Shown here: positions 5,081-5,490 of the stretch, one piece after another
Numbering within the stretch: the first letter of the stretch is position 1
Layout: the number at the start of each line of letters is the position of its first letter
From: an uncultured Actinomycetes bacterium
GTDB taxonomy: Bacteria; Actinomycetota; Thermoleophilia; Gaiellales; F1-60-MAGs149
Assembly (NCBI GenBank): GCA_903873565.1
Contig: CAIQOY010000136.1
Span: 1-5,490 of the forward strand
DNA length: 5,490 bases
Direction of reading: 5' to 3'
Program-made: the position numbers and the translations under genes
Notes under the pieces: generated by a model
What the model saw: the letters and a program-made list of their open reading frames with translations, nothing else
What the model was told of the DNA's origin: nothing
The model's database searches: none

Positions 5081-5490
5081 CAGACTGACCTGCTCGGCGA
5101 CCAGGCTCGCGGAGCTCATCCCCGCGCTGGCGAACTGGGAGCCGCAGGTGAGGTTGATGGAGGTCTGCGCCGTGTAGGTCGCCGAGGCGACGACCGCCAT
5201 CGGGATCCACGTCTGGGCGTTGACCTGGTTCAGCCACGTCGCGGTCGGGCTGCGCCCGTTGAGGACGTTCGCGGAGTCCGTGAAGGAGCAGAAGGCGTAC
5301 GCGTTGACGTTCATGAGCGTCGCCGTGACGGAGGCCTGGATGACGTACTGGCCCGGCGGCACGGTGACGGTCAGGAGGTTCACCTGCTTGCCGTCCGTGG
5401 TCCACACCGTGGCGGCGCGCCCGGCCCGCCCGCTCGCGTGGGCCACGTAGGCGTGGTTCCGGTGCTTGCGCATGAGGTGCTCGGAGTCGA
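5060..5490 (-). CDS. Secreted or surface-type beta-domain protein, 5' end outside window
   Basis: The frame is open to the right edge, giving at least 143 codons. An ATG at 5473 would give 137 aa, but it has no ribosome site, no -10 box in the 17 nt visible upstream and no signal peptide, and the codons before it are also plausible, so the true start is probably outside the window. Reading from that ATG, about 22-133 form a beta-sandwich-like domain: strands such as NLLTVTVPPGQYVIQASVTA (32-51) and alternating hydrophobic/Thr/Ser segments, with W80 and W89, C62 and C110 (possible disulfide). The VPxGxYxIxAxV pattern recalls C-terminal domains of exported, sometimes collagen-like, proteins common in Solirubrobacterales; this is recalled resemblance only. 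It ends at TGA 5060-5062, inside a hairpin. It lies upstream of and in the same orientation as the secreted 411-aa gene, but 208 nt separate them. Confidence 0.72.
   Translation of the reverse strand, partial: DSEHLMRKHRNHAYVAHASGRAGRAATVWTTDGKQVNLLTVTVPPGQYVIQASVTATLMNVNAYAFCSFTDSANVLNGRSPTATWLNQVNAQTWIPMAVVASATYTAQTSINLTCGSQFASAGMSSASLVAEQVSLVSSQRS

Overview
The window looks like chromosomal DNA of a very high-GC actinobacterium. Third codon positions are almost always G or C, GTG is used as a start, and several genes lack a Shine-Dalgarno sequence but have a TANNNT box 6-7 nt upstream of the ATG, as in leaderless actinobacterial transcripts. Secreted beta-sheet proteins with a Thr/Lys/Ala linker and a small C-terminal beta domain, and a surface protein of the kind seen at 5060-5490, remind me of Solirubrobacterales/Thermoleophilia. 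That placement is an impression from composition and protein style, not a phylogenetic result. There is no insertion sequence, phage gene or CRISPR array.

Layout. At the left, a PaaI-type hotdog thioesterase (minus strand, 15-419) diverges from a small cupin_3 protein (plus strand, 477-842), with 57 bp between them. The cupin gene is the only plus-strand gene, and its 3' end overlaps the next gene by 37 bp, tail to tail. From 806 to 3319 three minus-strand genes sit close together and probably form one operon. In transcription order they are a YugP-type membrane zinc metallopeptidase, a MurD-like Mur ligase (10-nt gap) and a DCC/DUF393 thiol-disulfide oxidoreductase-like protein (23-nt gap holding a small hairpin). 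Upstream lies a 176-nt non-coding stretch with an 11-bp inverted repeat, then a tRNA-Cys(GCA) gene. Further upstream, still on the minus strand, are a 411-aa secreted protein (3616-4851), a 208-nt intergenic region with terminator-like hairpins and a stretch with coding-like codon bias, and the 3' part of another secreted or surface-type gene that runs off the right edge.

How the genes may work together. A membrane protease, a Mur-ligase-fold enzyme and a thiol-redox protein in one transcription unit suggest an envelope or small-molecule maturation role, but nothing in the sequence proves a shared pathway. The most notable gene is the MurD-like ligase. It keeps the ATP-binding and catalytic residues of Mur ligases, but the residues that hold D-glutamate in canonical MurD appear changed, so it may be a paralogue with another substrate. 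The rest of the window is ordinary accessory or housekeeping content, and I see no clear previously undescribed multi-gene system.
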